Assembly (NCBI RefSeq): GCF_017312405.1
Contig: NZ_BLTG01000039.1
Location: forward strand, 1-59,830
Source: Mycobacterium sp. PO1
GTDB lineage: Bacteria; Actinomycetota; Actinomycetes; Mycobacteriales; Mycobacteriaceae
Length of the DNA: 59,830 bases
Reading direction: 5' to 3'
Part shown: positions 27,749 to 36,974 of the stretch, piece by piece
How the letters are laid out: each line of letters begins with the position of its first letter
Numbering within the stretch: the stretch's first letter is position 1
The notes under the pieces: generated by a model
The model's input: only the letters and a program-made list of their open reading frames with translations
Told to the model about the DNA's origin: nothing
The model's database searches: none
Program-made: the position numbers and the translations under genes

Positions 27749-27812
27749 TGAGCGGGATGCCGGTCAGGTGGAATAAGGTGGCTCAACGGCGTGCCGGCAA
27801 GCCTGGTCGGCG

Positions 27813-29174
27813 ATGGCAAATGTCGGCTCCAACCGAAAGCAGGCTGTGACTTCGAAATCCCGCGGACGACAGGTCGGGCGCGCGCTGTTCTCGCGGGGGT
27901 CCTGGGCGGAAACCAGCCGGATCTCCGAGATCCTGCGCAAGGAGACCGTGGGCGGTGTCATCCTGCTCGTCGCGGCCGGGACCGCGCTGGTGTGGGCGAA
28001 CTCCCCGTGGAAGGGCAGTTACTTCGGCGTCCGCGACTTCGTCCTCGGGGGGCAGTGGCTGGGCCTGCACCTCGATCTGTCGATCGGTGAATGGGCCGCC
28101 GACGGGTTGCTGGCCATCTTCTTCTTCGTCGTCGGTCTGGAGCTCAAACGCGAGTTCGTCGCCGGTGACCTGCGCGACCCGGGCCGGGCGGCCCTGCCGA
28201 TCGCGGCGGCCGTGGGCGGAATGGTGGTGCCGGCACTGATCTTCGTGGCGTTCACCGCCCATGTCGGCGACGGTGCGCTGCAGGGCTGGGCGATACCGAC
28301 CGCGACCGACATCGCCTTCGCGGTGGCGGTGCTGGCGGTCATCTCCACCCACCTGCCCGCAGCGCTGCGCACGTTCCTGCTGACGCTGGCTGTGGTCGAC
28401 GACCTGCTGGCGGTCACGGTCATCGCGGTGTTCTACACCGACGAGATCAAGATCTGGGCGTTGCTGGGAGCACTGATCCCGCTGGCGTTGTTCACGCTGT
28501 TGGTGCAGCGCGGTGTGCAGGCCTGGTGGCTGCTGGTTCCGCTCGGGGTCGTGACCTGGGTGCTGGTGCACGAGTCGGGGGTGCATGCCACCGTCGCCGG
28601 CGTGCTGCTCGGCTTCGCCGTCCCCGTGCTCCGCTCGGCGAAGAAGAAGGGTAAAACCACCGAGATCAGCATGGCCGAGCATTTCGAACACCTGCTGCGG
28701 CCCATCTCGGCCGGCTTCGCGATCCCGGTGTTCGCCTTCTTCGCCGCGGGGGTGAACTTCGGCGGGCTCAGCGGCCTGGGCCGGGCGTTGGCCGACCCGA
28801 TCACGATGGGCATCATCGGCGGACTGGTACTGGGCAAACCGATCGGGATCTTCTTCACCACCCGGCTGTTGGCCGCGGTGACGCGCGCGAACCTGGACTC
28901 GGCGTTGCGGTGGGTGGACGTCCTCGGCGTGTCGATGCTGGCCGGCATCGGGTTCACGGTGTCGCTGCTGATCGGCGATCTGGCCTACGGCCTGGGCTCA
29001 GAACGTGACGAATTCGTGAAGATCGGCGTGTTGACGGGTTCCCTGGTCGCGGCCGCCTTGGCCTCATTGTTGCTGTTGAGCAGGAACGCCACCTACCGGC
29101 GGATATGCAACGAGGAGACCGTCGACGAGGACCAGGACGGCGTGCCCGATGTGTACGAGTCTCGACAGGACTGA
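27813..29174 (+). CDS. nhaA: Na+/H+ antiporter NhaA
   Basis: A 453-residue antiporter with about 12 membrane segments. Signature motifs include [30 protein letters not shown] and [19 protein letters not shown], the last carrying the paired Asp residues that bind Na+/H+. [15 protein letters not shown] and [17 protein letters not shown] complete the core. The hydrophilic C-terminal tail contains an EF-hand-like acidic loop at residues 438-449. A homologue is not part of the M. tuberculosis synteny at this point, so it may be a local addition before dxs. Confidence 0.93.
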   Translation: MANVGSNRKQAVTSKSRGRQVGRALFSRGSWAETSRISEILRKETVGGVILLVAAGTALVWANSPWKGSYFGVRDFVLGGQWLGLHLDLSIGEWAADGLLAIFFFVVGLELKREFVAGDLRDPGRAALPIAAAVGGMVVPALIFVAFTAHVGDGALQGWAIPTATDIAFAVAVLAVISTHLPAALRTFLLTLAVVDDLLAVTVIAVFYTDEIKIWALLGALIPLALFTLLVQRGVQAWWLLVPLGVVTWVLVHESGVHATVAGVLLGFAVPVLRSAKKKGKTTEISMAEHFEHLLRPISAGFAIPVFAFFAAGVNFGGLSGLGRALADPITMGIIGGLVLGKPIGIFFTTRLLAAVTRANLDSALRWVDVLGVSMLAGIGFTVSLLIGDLAYGLGSERDEFVKIGVLTGSLVAAALASLLLLSRNATYRRICNEETVDEDQDGVPDVYESRQD

Positions 29175-29201
29175 CCCCGACACCGTGCGTAGACTGGCGG
29201 A

Positions 29202-31115
29202 ATGCTTGAACAGATCCGCGGTCCCGCAGATCTGCAGCACCTGACACAGGCGCAGCTGGAAGAGCTGGCTCGAGAAATCCGCGACTTCCTGATCCACAAG
29301 GTCGCGGCGACGGGCGGGCACCTGGGACCGAACTTGGGCGTCGTGGAACTGACGCTGGCACTGCACCGTGTCTTCGACTCGCCGCACGACCCGATCCTGT
29401 TCGACACCGGACATCAGGCCTACGTGCACAAGATGCTGACCGGTCGCTGCCGCGATTTCGAGACGCTGCGCAAGAAGGACGGCCTGTCGGGATATCCGTC
29501 GCGGACCGAGAGCGAGCACGACTGGGTGGAGTCCAGTCATGCCAGTTCGGCGCTGTCCTACGCCGACGGGCTGGCCAAGGCGTTCGAGCTCAACGGTCAC
29601 CGCAACCGGCACGTGGTCGCCGTGGTCGGCGACGGCGCGCTCACCGGGGGGATGTGCTGGGAGGCGATGAACAACATCGCCGCCTCCCGCCGGCCGGTGG
29701 TGATCATCGTCAACGACAACGGCCGCAGCTACGCGCCCACCATCGGTGGGTTCGCCGAACACCTGGCGGCTCTGCGTCTGCAGCCCGGCTACGAGCGGGT
29801 GCTCGAGGAGGGGCGCAAGGCGGTCCGGGGCGTCCCCATGATCGGCGAATTCTGCTATCAGTGCATGCACAGCATCAAGGCGGGCATCAAGGACGCGCTG
29901 AGTCCACAGGTGATGTTCACCGACCTCGGCCTCAAGTACGTCGGGCCGATCGACGGTCATGACGAACACGCGGTGGAGAACGCCCTGCGCCACGCGCGGG
30001 CCTTCAACGCCCCGGTGGTCGTGCACGTCGTGACCCGCAAGGGCATGGGTTACGCCCCGGCCGAGAACGACGAGGACGACCAGATGCACGCCTGCGGCGT
30101 CATCGATCCCGAGACCGGCCTGGCGCGATCGGTGCCGGGCCCGGGCTGGACGGCGACGTTCTCCGACACGCTCATCCAGATCGCGGCCGAACGGCGCGAC
30201 GTCGTGGCGATCACGGCGGCGATGCCAGGGCCCACCGGCCTGAACGCGTTCCGGGCGAAGTACCCCGATCGGTTCTTCGACGTGGGGATCGCCGAGCAGC
30301 ACGCGATGACCTCCGCGGCCGGCCTGGCGATGGGCGGCATGCACCCGGTCGTCGCCATCTACTCGACGTTCCTCAACCGCGCCTTCGACCAGATCATGAT
30401 GGACGTTGCGCTGCACAAGCTGCCGGTCACGATGGTGTTGGACCGCTCGGGCGTCACCGGCCCCGACGGTGCCAGCCACAACGGCATGTGGGATCTGTCG
30501 ATCCTGGGCGTGGTGCCAGGGATGCGGGTCGCCGCCCCCCGGGACGGCGCCCGTCTCGCCGAGGAACTCACCGAGGCGATCGACATCGACGACGGTCCCA
30601 CCGCTGTTCGCTTCCCGAAAGGCGATGTGGGACAAGAGGTTCCAGCTCTGGAGCGGCGCGGTGTCGTCGACGTGCTGGCCGCTCCGGTATCGGGACTGTC
30701 CGATGATGTCCTGCTCGTCGCGGTCGGACCGTTCGCCACGATGGCGCTGGCTGTGGCCGAGCGGCTGCGCAACCAGGGAATCGGCGTCACCGTCGTCGAT
30801 CCGCGCTGGGTGTTGCCGGTGCCGGACGAGATCGTGACGATGGCGGCCGGGCACAAGCTCGTGGTGACCCTCGAGGACAACGGGGTTCACGGCGGCGTCG
30901 GTTCTGCGGTCTCGGGCGCCCTGCGCCGCGCCGAGGTGGACGTGCCGTGCCGCGATGTGGCCCTTCCGCAGCAGTTCTTCGACCACGCGTCCCGGGGCGA
31001 AGTGCTCGATTCGGTCGGGTTGACCGAGCGCAACGTCGCCCGCCAGGTCACCGGGTGGGTGGCCGCACTCGGCGCCGCCACCGCTGCGCAGGAAGTCAGC
31101 GAACACCTGGAGTGA
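29202..31115 (+). CDS. dxs: 1-deoxy-D-xylulose-5-phosphate synthase
   Basis: First enzyme of the non-mevalonate isoprenoid pathway: pyruvate plus glyceraldehyde 3-phosphate to DXP, thiamine-diphosphate dependent. The 637 residues carry [20 protein letters not shown] with the catalytic His region, the ThDP motif [16 protein letters not shown] ending in NDN, the catalytic Glu region [18 protein letters not shown], and [20 protein letters not shown] 29202 lies 7 nt after TAGACT (29190-29195), so the mRNA is probably leaderless. It marks the left border of the accessory cluster. Confidence 0.97.
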   Translation: MLEQIRGPADLQHLTQAQLEELAREIRDFLIHKVAATGGHLGPNLGVVELTLALHRVFDSPHDPILFDTGHQAYVHKMLTGRCRDFETLRKKDGLSGYPSRTESEHDWVESSHASSALSYADGLAKAFELNGHRNRHVVAVVGDGALTGGMCWEAMNNIAASRRPVVIIVNDNGRSYAPTIGGFAEHLAALRLQPGYERVLEEGRKAVRGVPMIGEFCYQCMHSIKAGIKDALSPQVMFTDLGLKYVGPIDGHDEHAVENALRHARAFNAPVVVHVVTRKGMGYAPAENDEDDQMHACGVIDPETGLARSVPGPGWTATFSDTLIQIAAERRDVVAITAAMPGPTGLNAFRAKYPDRFFDVGIAEQHAMTSAAGLAMGGMHPVVAIYSTFLNRAFDQIMMDVALHKLPVTMVLDRSGVTGPDGASHNGMWDLSILGVVPGMRVAAPRDGARLAEELTEAIDIDDGPTAVRFPKGDVGQEVPALERRGVVDVLAAPVSGLSDDVLLVAVGPFATMALAVAERLRNQGIGVTVVDPRWVLPVPDEIVTMAAGHKLVVTLEDNGVHGGVGSAVSGALRRAEVDVPCRDVALPQQFFDHASRGEVLDSVGLTERNVARQVTGWVAALGAATAAQEVSEHLE

Positions 31116-31183
31116 CGGCGTGGCCGCCGCTGGGCCGCGCGTGACATCCGTGCTGCGACACGGATGCGCAGTGCCGCATGGAG

Positions 31184-31224
31184 TTGACTCGCAGGCAGGA
31201 TGGTCGCATAGAGTATCCAATATC
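31184..31224 (+). promoter_or_regulatory. Promoter and putative GntR operator before the regulator gene
   Basis: TTGACT (31184-31189) is a good -35. The 17-bp sequence ATAGAGTATCCAATATC (31208-31224) overlaps the -10 position (TAGAGT or CATAGA) and matches the site at 39407-39423 at 14 of 17 bases. The shared pattern ATAGnGTATnCAAnATC contains the TGTATACA-like core used by FadR/VanR-type GntR repressors. It lies 18 nt before the regulator ATG, suggesting autoregulation. Confidence 0.6.
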
Positions 31225-31242
31225 AGCCGAAAGCGAGAGCCG

Positions 31243-32004
31243 ATGCCACCGCGCACCGCCGCCAAGCGTGCACAACCCGAGGGCGCAGATCGTGCCACTC
31301 CCGCGGGGTACTCCGGAGACGCCGTGCGGGGACGCCGGGCCGATTTCGTGCGGCCGAAGACCGCCCAGCAGGCCGTGGCCGAAGCGCTTCGCCACGACAT
31401 CACCACCGGCAAGTTGGCGCCCGGCAGTTGGATCGTGCAGGAGGCCGTCGCCGAGCAGTTCGGCATGTCGCGGATCCCGATCCGGGAAGCGTTGAAGACG
31501 CTCGAGGCCGAGGAGTACATCACCTACGTTCCGCACAGCGGGTACCGCGTCACCAAACTCAGCCTCGACGATCTGCTGGAGGTCTTCAAACTTCGGGCGA
31601 TCCTGGAGGAGGCGTTGATCCGGGACGCCATGCCCGGGGTCACCGACGACATCGTCGACGAGATGCGCAGCTGCAACGCACAAATGGATGCTGCACTGGC
31701 CGACGGCGATCCCATCACCGTCGGAGTACTCAACCGTCAGTTCCATTTCCTGACCTTTCACGCCAGCGGCATGGCGCGCACCAAGCGCATCGTCACGCAG
31801 CTGTGGAACACCGCCGACGCGTACCGGCCGCTGTATTCACCGCTGTTGGACATGCCGAAGGTGTGCAAAGAACACGAGGCGATGATCGACGCCGTGGCCG
31901 ACCGCGACGTGGAGCGGCTGGTACGGCTCAACCACGAACACCGCGCCCACGCCCTCGGGCCGATCCATCAGATCTTCGACGCGGAATCCGACGCCTCGGC
32001 ATGA
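31243..32004 (+). CDS. GntR-family (FadR/FCD subfamily) transcriptional regulator
   Basis: A 253-residue regulator. After a basic 35-residue leader, a winged helix-turn-helix (AVAEALRHDITTGKLAPGSW, then EQFGMSRIPIREALKTLEAE) is followed by an all-helical FCD ligand domain (LSLDDLLEVFKLRAILEE to HRAHALGPIHQIF) with Asp/His residues that could hold a metal. FCD regulators usually sense carboxylic acids, which fits control of the downstream catabolic genes. ATG 31243 follows the putative operator; its stop overlaps the RidA start (ATGA). It is probably the local repressor of the cluster. Confidence 0.9.
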   Translation: MPPRTAAKRAQPEGADRATPAGYSGDAVRGRRADFVRPKTAQQAVAEALRHDITTGKLAPGSWIVQEAVAEQFGMSRIPIREALKTLEAEEYITYVPHSGYRVTKLSLDDLLEVFKLRAILEEALIRDAMPGVTDDIVDEMRSCNAQMDAALADGDPITVGVLNRQFHFLTFHASGMARTKRIVTQLWNTADAYRPLYSPLLDMPKVCKEHEAMIDAVADRDVERLVRLNHEHRAHALGPIHQIFDAESDASA

Positions 32005-32471
32005 CGGTCGCCGACCGGTTGCGGGAGGCGGGCGTGATTCTTCCCCCTGCGCCGCCGCCCAAGGGTGCGTATTTTCCGAGCCGCCGCTGCGGTGATCAGC
32101 TGTGGGTCTCGGGTGCCACCGCCCGTCGGGACGGCGAGCCGGCGCTGCGCGGAGTCGTCGGCGTCGACGTGACCGTCGACGAGGCGCGAGAACAGGCGGG
32201 GCTGGTCGCATTGAACCTGCTGGCTGCGATCGAGGCGGAGGCGGGCCTCGACACCGTGGACGCGGTGGTCGCGTTGCGCGGCTATGTCCGTGCCGCACCG
32301 GAGTTCGACACGCACCCGGCCGTCGTCGACGGCGCGTCCCAGGTGTTGCTCACCGCATTCGGTGCGCACACCGGCGCACATGCCCGGACCGCGATCGGGG
32401 TGGCGTCCCTGCCCGGTGGGGCGTGCGTCGAACTCGACCTCGTCGTCAGCGTCGCGACGGCCGCGCGCTGA
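32001..32471 (+). CDS. RidA-family enamine/imine deaminase
   Basis: A 156-residue Rid-superfamily protein; characterised members hydrolyse 2-imino/enamine acids to 2-oxo acids and ammonia. Features are YFPSRRCGDQLWVSGATA near the N-terminus, VVALRGYVRAAPEFDTHPAVVDGASQVLLTAFG, and R129 in HARTAIGVASLPGGACVELDLVV, at the position of the carboxylate-binding Arg of RidA. The ATGA overlap with the regulator shows coupled translation. In this cluster it could deaminate the product of the enamidase-type hydrolase. Its 3' end overlaps the opposite CoxG-like gene by 26 bp. Confidence 0.85.
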   Translation: MTVADRLREAGVILPPAPPPKGAYFPSRRCGDQLWVSGATARRDGEPALRGVVGVDVTVDEAREQAGLVALNLLAAIEAEAGLDTVDAVVALRGYVRAAPEFDTHPAVVDGASQVLLTAFGAHTGAHARTAIGVASLPGGACVELDLVVSVATAAR

Positions 32472-33120
32472 GCAGGTCCAGCCACCGCCCGACCGCCAAG
32501 CCCAGGGCCAGGCCGGCGAAACCGTTGGCCAGCACCGTGATCCACGCGTCTGGTGGATCGATCGGGGACACGGGCAGCCGCCTTTTCACCTCGGCGGTCG
32601 CGGTGTCCTCCTCGCCGGCGAGGACATGGTCGAGACGGGCGACGAACTGGCCGATGATGCGGTTGCTGACCTGGACGATGACCGTGCGGCCGAATTGCGC
32701 GATACGGCCACTGAGTTCGACGTCGGTGGTCACTGTGACCACCGATTTGTCTCCGTCTTCGCGGGCCACCAGACGAACGGTCGCTTCGGTCGAGCCGTTG
32801 CCCTTGCGGTCACGTGCGTTGCCGCGCACAACCATTTCCCTGGCCTCGTCGTCCTGGTGCGCCAGGGTCGCGGTTCCCACGAGGGTCACTGCGACGGGAC
32901 CGACCTTGACGGCCACCCGGGCGTGGTAGTCGTCGCCGTCGCGACGCTCGAGTTCGGCGCCCGGGATGCATCCGATCACCGTCGGGATGTCCGTCAGCAC
33001 GGCCCAGGTGGCGGCGGAAGACGATCTGCCCGGGGAATCCGCGTCCGCGCACCATGCGCCACCCGAGCCGCCCCGCCGCAGCCGAGGATGGGGGACGGCG
33101 GGTTTCAGCGTGGGTGCCAC
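32446..33120 (-). CDS. CoxG-like SRPBCC protein with tail anchor, N-terminus abnormal
   Basis: A SRPBCC-fold protein of the carbon-monoxide-dehydrogenase subunit G type. Recognisable from TWAVLTDIPTVIGCIPGAEL, through VAVKVGPVAVTLVGTATL, RGNARDRKGNGSTEATV and LSGRIAQFGRTVIVQVSNRIIGQF, to a C-terminal hydrophobic anchor (WITVLANGFAGLALGLAVG). The usual first strand (F-V/I-PAP) is not recognisable: the frame upstream reads an Arg/Ser/Gly-rich segment and the only upstream start is GTG 33120. That region lies antisense to the start of the first permease gene (32966). It may be truncated or rearranged; the start is uncertain. Confidence 0.7.
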   Translation of the reverse strand: MAPTLKPAVPHPRLRRGGSGGAWCADADSPGRSSSAATWAVLTDIPTVIGCIPGAELERRDGDDYHARVAVKVGPVAVTLVGTATLAHQDDEAREMVVRGNARDRKGNGSTEATVRLVAREDGDKSVVTVTTDVELSGRIAQFGRTVIVQVSNRIIGQFVARLDHVLAGEEDTATAEVKRRLPVSPIDPPDAWITVLANGFAGLALGLAVGRWLDLLSARPSRR

Positions 33121-33847
33121 CCTGGCCCTGATCGTCGCGCTGACGGCGTTCGCCGAGATAGGTTCGCGAGCGGGGTGGTGGAACGATCATGTGCTGCCCG
33201 CGCCGTCGGTGATCTTCACCGAGCTCGGGGTGTTGATGACCGAACGACAGTTCTGGATCGACGCACAGCGCACCGGGATCGAGGTGGCCGCCTCGATCGT
33301 GTTCGGATGCCTGCTCGGATTCGCTGCCGGACTGTTGTTCTGGAAGGTGCCGTTGCTGGGCCGGGTGTTCGAGCCCTACCTGGTGTCGTTCTACGCCGTG
33401 CCGCTGGTGTTGTTCTATCCGGTGATGATCGTGCTGGTCGGCATCAACGCCATGTCGGTGATCATCCTGGCCACGATCATGGCGGCGATCCCGATGGCCC
33501 TGAACACGGCCGTGGGTTTGAACCAGATGCCGCCGGTCTACCTCAAGCTGGCCCGCTCGTTGCGCACCTCGCCCCGACAGACGTTGTTCGCGATCGCGAT
33601 CCCGGCTGCCGGCCCGTTCATCGTCGCGGGTCTTCGGCTCGCCGTCGTCTACGCCCTGATCGGGACCATCGCGATGGAATTCACCACCGCGCAGGCGGGC
33701 CTGGGCTACCGCATCCGCTACCTCTACGAAATCTTCGACAACATCGGGATGTTCGCCTACATCGTCGTGGTCCTGGTGCTGTCGTGTCTGCTGACCGTCG
33801 CGTTGGCCGCCGTCGAGCGCGTGCTGCTGCGGGGAAGGAACTCGTGA
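32966..33847 (+). CDS. ABC transporter permease (SsuC/TauC-type), first of pair
   Basis: A binding-protein-dependent permease with about six membrane segments: FSVGATLALIVALTAFAEIG, IVFGCLLGFAAGLLFW, FYAVPLVLFYPVMIVLVGI and so on. The ATPase-contact loop reads YLKLARSLRTSPRQTLFAIAIPAAGPFIVAGLRLAV. The first 45 residues are hydrophilic and not conserved, and this segment overlaps the opposite CoxG-like gene, so the true start may be later (e.g. GTG near 33109). Its stop overlaps the next permease start (GTGA). No ATPase or binding-protein gene is adjacent. Confidence 0.85.
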   Translation: MHPITVGMSVSTAQVAAEDDLPGESASAHHAPPEPPRRSRGWGTAGFSVGATLALIVALTAFAEIGSRAGWWNDHVLPAPSVIFTELGVLMTERQFWIDAQRTGIEVAASIVFGCLLGFAAGLLFWKVPLLGRVFEPYLVSFYAVPLVLFYPVMIVLVGINAMSVIILATIMAAIPMALNTAVGLNQMPPVYLKLARSLRTSPRQTLFAIAIPAAGPFIVAGLRLAVVYALIGTIAMEFTTAQAGLGYRIRYLYEIFDNIGMFAYIVVVLVLSCLLTVALAAVERVLLRGRNS

Positions 33848-34641
33848 CCGCCACCGCACCGGCCCCTGCACCCGTCGAGGCCGACCGACCCGTCACACGG
33901 CGCTTCTCCTGGCGTGCGGTCATCGGCAGCCAGTTCGTCGGTGCGAGCCTGCTCGCCGTCCTCGTCCTCGTCGTCTGGGAGGTCGTGTCGGGGTTGACCT
34001 TCGTCATCCCGTCGCCGGTCCGCACGCTCGGCGTGCTTGTCGAGAACCTCTCCGACCCCGCCTATCTGTTCGACCTCCGGGTCACCGCGCAGGCGGTGGC
34101 TCTGGCATTCGTGGTCGGCACCGCCGTCGGCGGGGGCATCGGGCTTCTTCTCGGCCTGTCGGGCCGACTGCGTCTGATCTTCGAGCCGATGATCATCATG
34201 CTCAACGGGATCCCCAAGATCGTGCTGTATCCGGTGTTGCTGCCGATCTTCAGCCTGTCGGGCTCCAAGGTCGTCATGGGGGTGCTGTTCGCGCTGTTCC
34301 CGGTGCTGATCAATGTCTCGACCGGTGTGCAGGAGATCCCCAAGGTGTATTGGAAACTCGCGCGCTCGGTGCGCGCCAATCCCTGGCAGATGCTGGTGCA
34401 CATCATCTTCCCCGCGATTCGCCGTCCGCTGCTCACCGGTATCCGGCTGGCCGTGAGTCTCGCCGTCGTCGGCGTCGTCCTCTCGGAGTTCTTCGCCACC
34501 AGGCGGGGCCTGGGACGCGTCGTGCTCCAGGCCTACAGTCACGGTGACTACCCGTCGATGGTTGCCACGATCATGTTGCTGATCACCATCTCGTTCGGCA
34601 TCTCGATCGCTCTGTGGCAGTGGGAGAAAAGGATCCATTGA
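33844..34641 (+). CDS. ABC transporter permease (SsuC/TauC-type), second of pair
   Basis: A 265-residue permease paralogous to the preceding one. After a basic N-terminus come about six membrane segments (e.g. FVGASLLAVLVLVVWEVVSG, VALAFVVGTAVGGGIGLLLG, IVLYPVLLPIFSLSG) and the coupling loop YWKLARSVRANPWQMLVHIIFPAIRRPLLTGIRLAVS. GTG 33844 overlaps the previous stop. The two probably form a heterodimeric importer channel for an organic acid or heterocycle, but need an ATPase and binding protein from elsewhere. Its stop overlaps the TTG of the hydroxylase large subunit. Confidence 0.87.
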   Translation: MTATAPAPAPVEADRPVTRRFSWRAVIGSQFVGASLLAVLVLVVWEVVSGLTFVIPSPVRTLGVLVENLSDPAYLFDLRVTAQAVALAFVVGTAVGGGIGLLLGLSGRLRLIFEPMIIMLNGIPKIVLYPVLLPIFSLSGSKVVMGVLFALFPVLINVSTGVQEIPKVYWKLARSVRANPWQMLVHIIFPAIRRPLLTGIRLAVSLAVVGVVLSEFFATRRGLGRVVLQAYSHGDYPSMVATIMLLITISFGISIALWQWEKRIH

Positions 34642-36974
34642 CCCCCGTCGCATCGGAGTCGGGCGCAGATCGCCCATGGGTCGGCAGCTCGGTGCGGCGC
34701 CGGGAGGACGACCGCATGCTCGGCGGGCGCGGACGCTTCCTGGCCGACCTCGCCGCCGGCGCCGCGCACGTCGTGTTCGTCCGATCGAGCCAGGCGCACG
34801 CGAAGATCACCGGAATCGACACCGCGGTCGCCGAGCGGATGCCGGGCGTGCACGGAGTGTTCGGAGCAGCCGATCTCGGCCTCGACGGAGCGTGGATCCC
34901 CGCGCTGACCACGCCCGACCCCGATTTCAGTGCCGCCACGTCGCTGGAGTTGGCTGAGCAGCGCCTTCCCATCCTCGCCGCCGACCGTGTGCACTACGTC
35001 GGCCAGCCGATCGCCGTGGTCGTCGCCGCCGACCGCTACGTCGCCGAGGACGCAGCCGAAAGCGTCGTCGTGTCCTATCAGGCGCTGCCGGTGCTGACCG
35101 ACGCCGTGACCGCGCTCGATCCGGACAGCCCCGCACTGTTCGGCCATCTGCCGACCAACCAGGCCGCTCGTCTGGAGTACGAGTTCGGCGCTCCCGATGA
35201 GGCTTTCGACACAGCCGCCCATGTCGTGGAGGGCACCTACCGCATGGAGCGCCACGGTGCCGTCCCTCTCGAATGTCGCGGCGTGCTCGCCGATTACGAC
35301 GCCGGACGCGGACGGGTGGAGGTACACACCTCGACCCAGGTACCGCACATGGTGCGCAACGCGATCTGCGCGGTGACAGGCTGGGACCGTCAGGACATCG
35401 TGGTCAGTGTGCCGGATGTGGGTGGTGGTTTCGGCACCAAGGCCAATGTGTACGGCGAGGAGATCGTGCTCGCCGTGCTGGCCAGACACACCGGGCAGCG
35501 CGTGGTCTGGGTCGAGGACCGCCAGGAACACCTGCTGGCCAGCGCTCAGGCCAGGGACCAGCTGCACCGGGCGCGGCTGGCCGTCGACGCCGAGGGCGCG
35601 ATCCTCGCGTGGGACGTCGATTTCGTCGTCGACATCGGTGCCGGAAGTCTCTGGGTGGCAGGCATCGTCGCCAACACCGCCGTGCACTTGATGGGGCCCT
35701 ATCGGATACCGGCCATGCACGTCCGCGGATATGCCGCGCTGACCAACAAGACACTCGTCGCGCAGTACCGCGGCGCGGGCCGGCCGGAAGCGACGTTCGC
35801 GCTGGAGCGGAGCCTGGATGCGGCGGCGGCGGTCGTGGGCATCTCCGGTGAGGAGATCCGCAGGAGAAACCTGCTGGGCGCGGCTGATCTGCCGTACGCC
35901 CGGCCCCTCCCGTACCGCGACGGGGTGCCGATCTGTTTCGACGGTGGTGACTACCTGGCCTGTCTGGATTCGGCGGTGCGCACGCTGCCGCGCTCGGAGG
36001 TGGACGTCTGCGCGATCGAGAACCCCGATCACCATGTCGGGTACGGGTTGTCGTGCTATCTGGAGGCGACGGGTCGGGGCCCGCACGAAACAGCGCGCGT
36101 GCGGGTGCTGCCCAGCGGGCAGTTCGAGGTGACGGCGGGCGCCGCATCGGCGGGTCAGGGGCACGAGACGGTCTTCGCCCAGGTGGCCGCTGATGCGCTG
36201 GACGTCCCGCTGCAGCGGGTGCGTTACCGGCCCTGCGACACCGAGCAACTGCCCGAGGGAGTCGGAACGTTCGCCAGCCGGTCGGCGGTGCTGGCCGGCT
36301 CCGCGGTGCACCAGGCGTGCGGCGAACTGATCGTGCTTGCCTCACAACGCGCTGCGCAGCTCGTCGATGCCGAATCGGTCGGCTACGCCGGGGGCCGGTT
36401 CACGGCGGCCGGAACCGCGGTCGGCTGGGACGAACTGGCCGCGGCGGGCCGCGTCGGAGGTGCCGGTGAGGGTGGTGCGGCGCTGGACGTCACCTCCGTC
36501 TACCGGGTCCCGACGGTGACGTGGACGATGGGTGTGCACGCGGTCATTCTCGGCGTGCACAGGCGCACCGGGATCGTGAAGGTGTTGCGCTACGCGGTGT
36601 CCCACGAGGGTGGCCGGGAGATCAATCCCAGGATCGTGGAGGGCCAGATCGTCGGTGGAGTCGCCCAGGGGATCGGTGGCGCGCTGTTCGAGGCGTGGAG
36701 ATACTCGCCCACGGGGGAACCGACCTCGACGACGTTCGCGGCCTACCATTTGCCCCTCACCACGGACGTGCCCCCGGTGCTCGTGAACCATCACCACGTC
36801 GCCACGCCTGCCAATCCGCTGGGCGTGCGCGGTGCGGGGGAGAGCGGCACCATCGCCGTGTACGCCGCGGTCGCCGCCGCCGTCGACGACGCGCTGGGCG
36901 GTGGCCACCACGTGACGACGACGCCGATCGGGACCGCCGATCTGTGCCGGGCGCTGGACAGGGTGGCGTCGTGA
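34638..36974 (+). CDS. Molybdenum hydroxylase large (Mo-cofactor) subunit, xanthine dehydrogenase/CO dehydrogenase family
   Basis: A 778-residue catalytic subunit with VGSSVRRREDDRMLGGRGRF at the start, SVPDVGGGFGTKANVYGEE, the active-site loop Y377-RGAGR-382 (not the AYRCSFR of true CO dehydrogenase), GQGHETVFAQVAADAL, and the catalytic Glu (about E735) in GVRGAGESGT. It should hydroxylate a carbon next to nitrogen in a heteroaromatic ring, or an aldehyde. TTG 34638 overlaps the permease stop (TTGA) with AAAAGGA before it. It forms a complex with the FAD and 2Fe-2S subunits encoded next. The exact substrate cannot be read from sequence. Confidence 0.92.
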   Translation: MTPVASESGADRPWVGSSVRRREDDRMLGGRGRFLADLAAGAAHVVFVRSSQAHAKITGIDTAVAERMPGVHGVFGAADLGLDGAWIPALTTPDPDFSAATSLELAEQRLPILAADRVHYVGQPIAVVVAADRYVAEDAAESVVVSYQALPVLTDAVTALDPDSPALFGHLPTNQAARLEYEFGAPDEAFDTAAHVVEGTYRMERHGAVPLECRGVLADYDAGRGRVEVHTSTQVPHMVRNAICAVTGWDRQDIVVSVPDVGGGFGTKANVYGEEIVLAVLARHTGQRVVWVEDRQEHLLASAQARDQLHRARLAVDAEGAILAWDVDFVVDIGAGSLWVAGIVANTAVHLMGPYRIPAMHVRGYAALTNKTLVAQYRGAGRPEATFALERSLDAAAAVVGISGEEIRRRNLLGAADLPYARPLPYRDGVPICFDGGDYLACLDSAVRTLPRSEVDVCAIENPDHHVGYGLSCYLEATGRGPHETARVRVLPSGQFEVTAGAASAGQGHETVFAQVAADALDVPLQRVRYRPCDTEQLPEGVGTFASRSAVLAGSAVHQACGELIVLASQRAAQLVDAESVGYAGGRFTAAGTAVGWDELAAAGRVGGAGEGGAALDVTSVYRVPTVTWTMGVHAVILGVHRRTGIVKVLRYAVSHEGGREINPRIVEGQIVGGVAQGIGGALFEAWRYSPTGEPTSTTFAAYHLPLTTDVPPVLVNHHHVATPANPLGVRGAGESGTIAVYAAVAAAVDDALGGGHHVTTTPIGTADLCRALDRVAS

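Noticed and set aside
29064..31523. 819-codon open frame antisense to dxs
   Set aside because: Low-complexity His/Gly/Arg composition typical of the complement of high-GC coding sequence; dxs on the plus strand has all family motifs.
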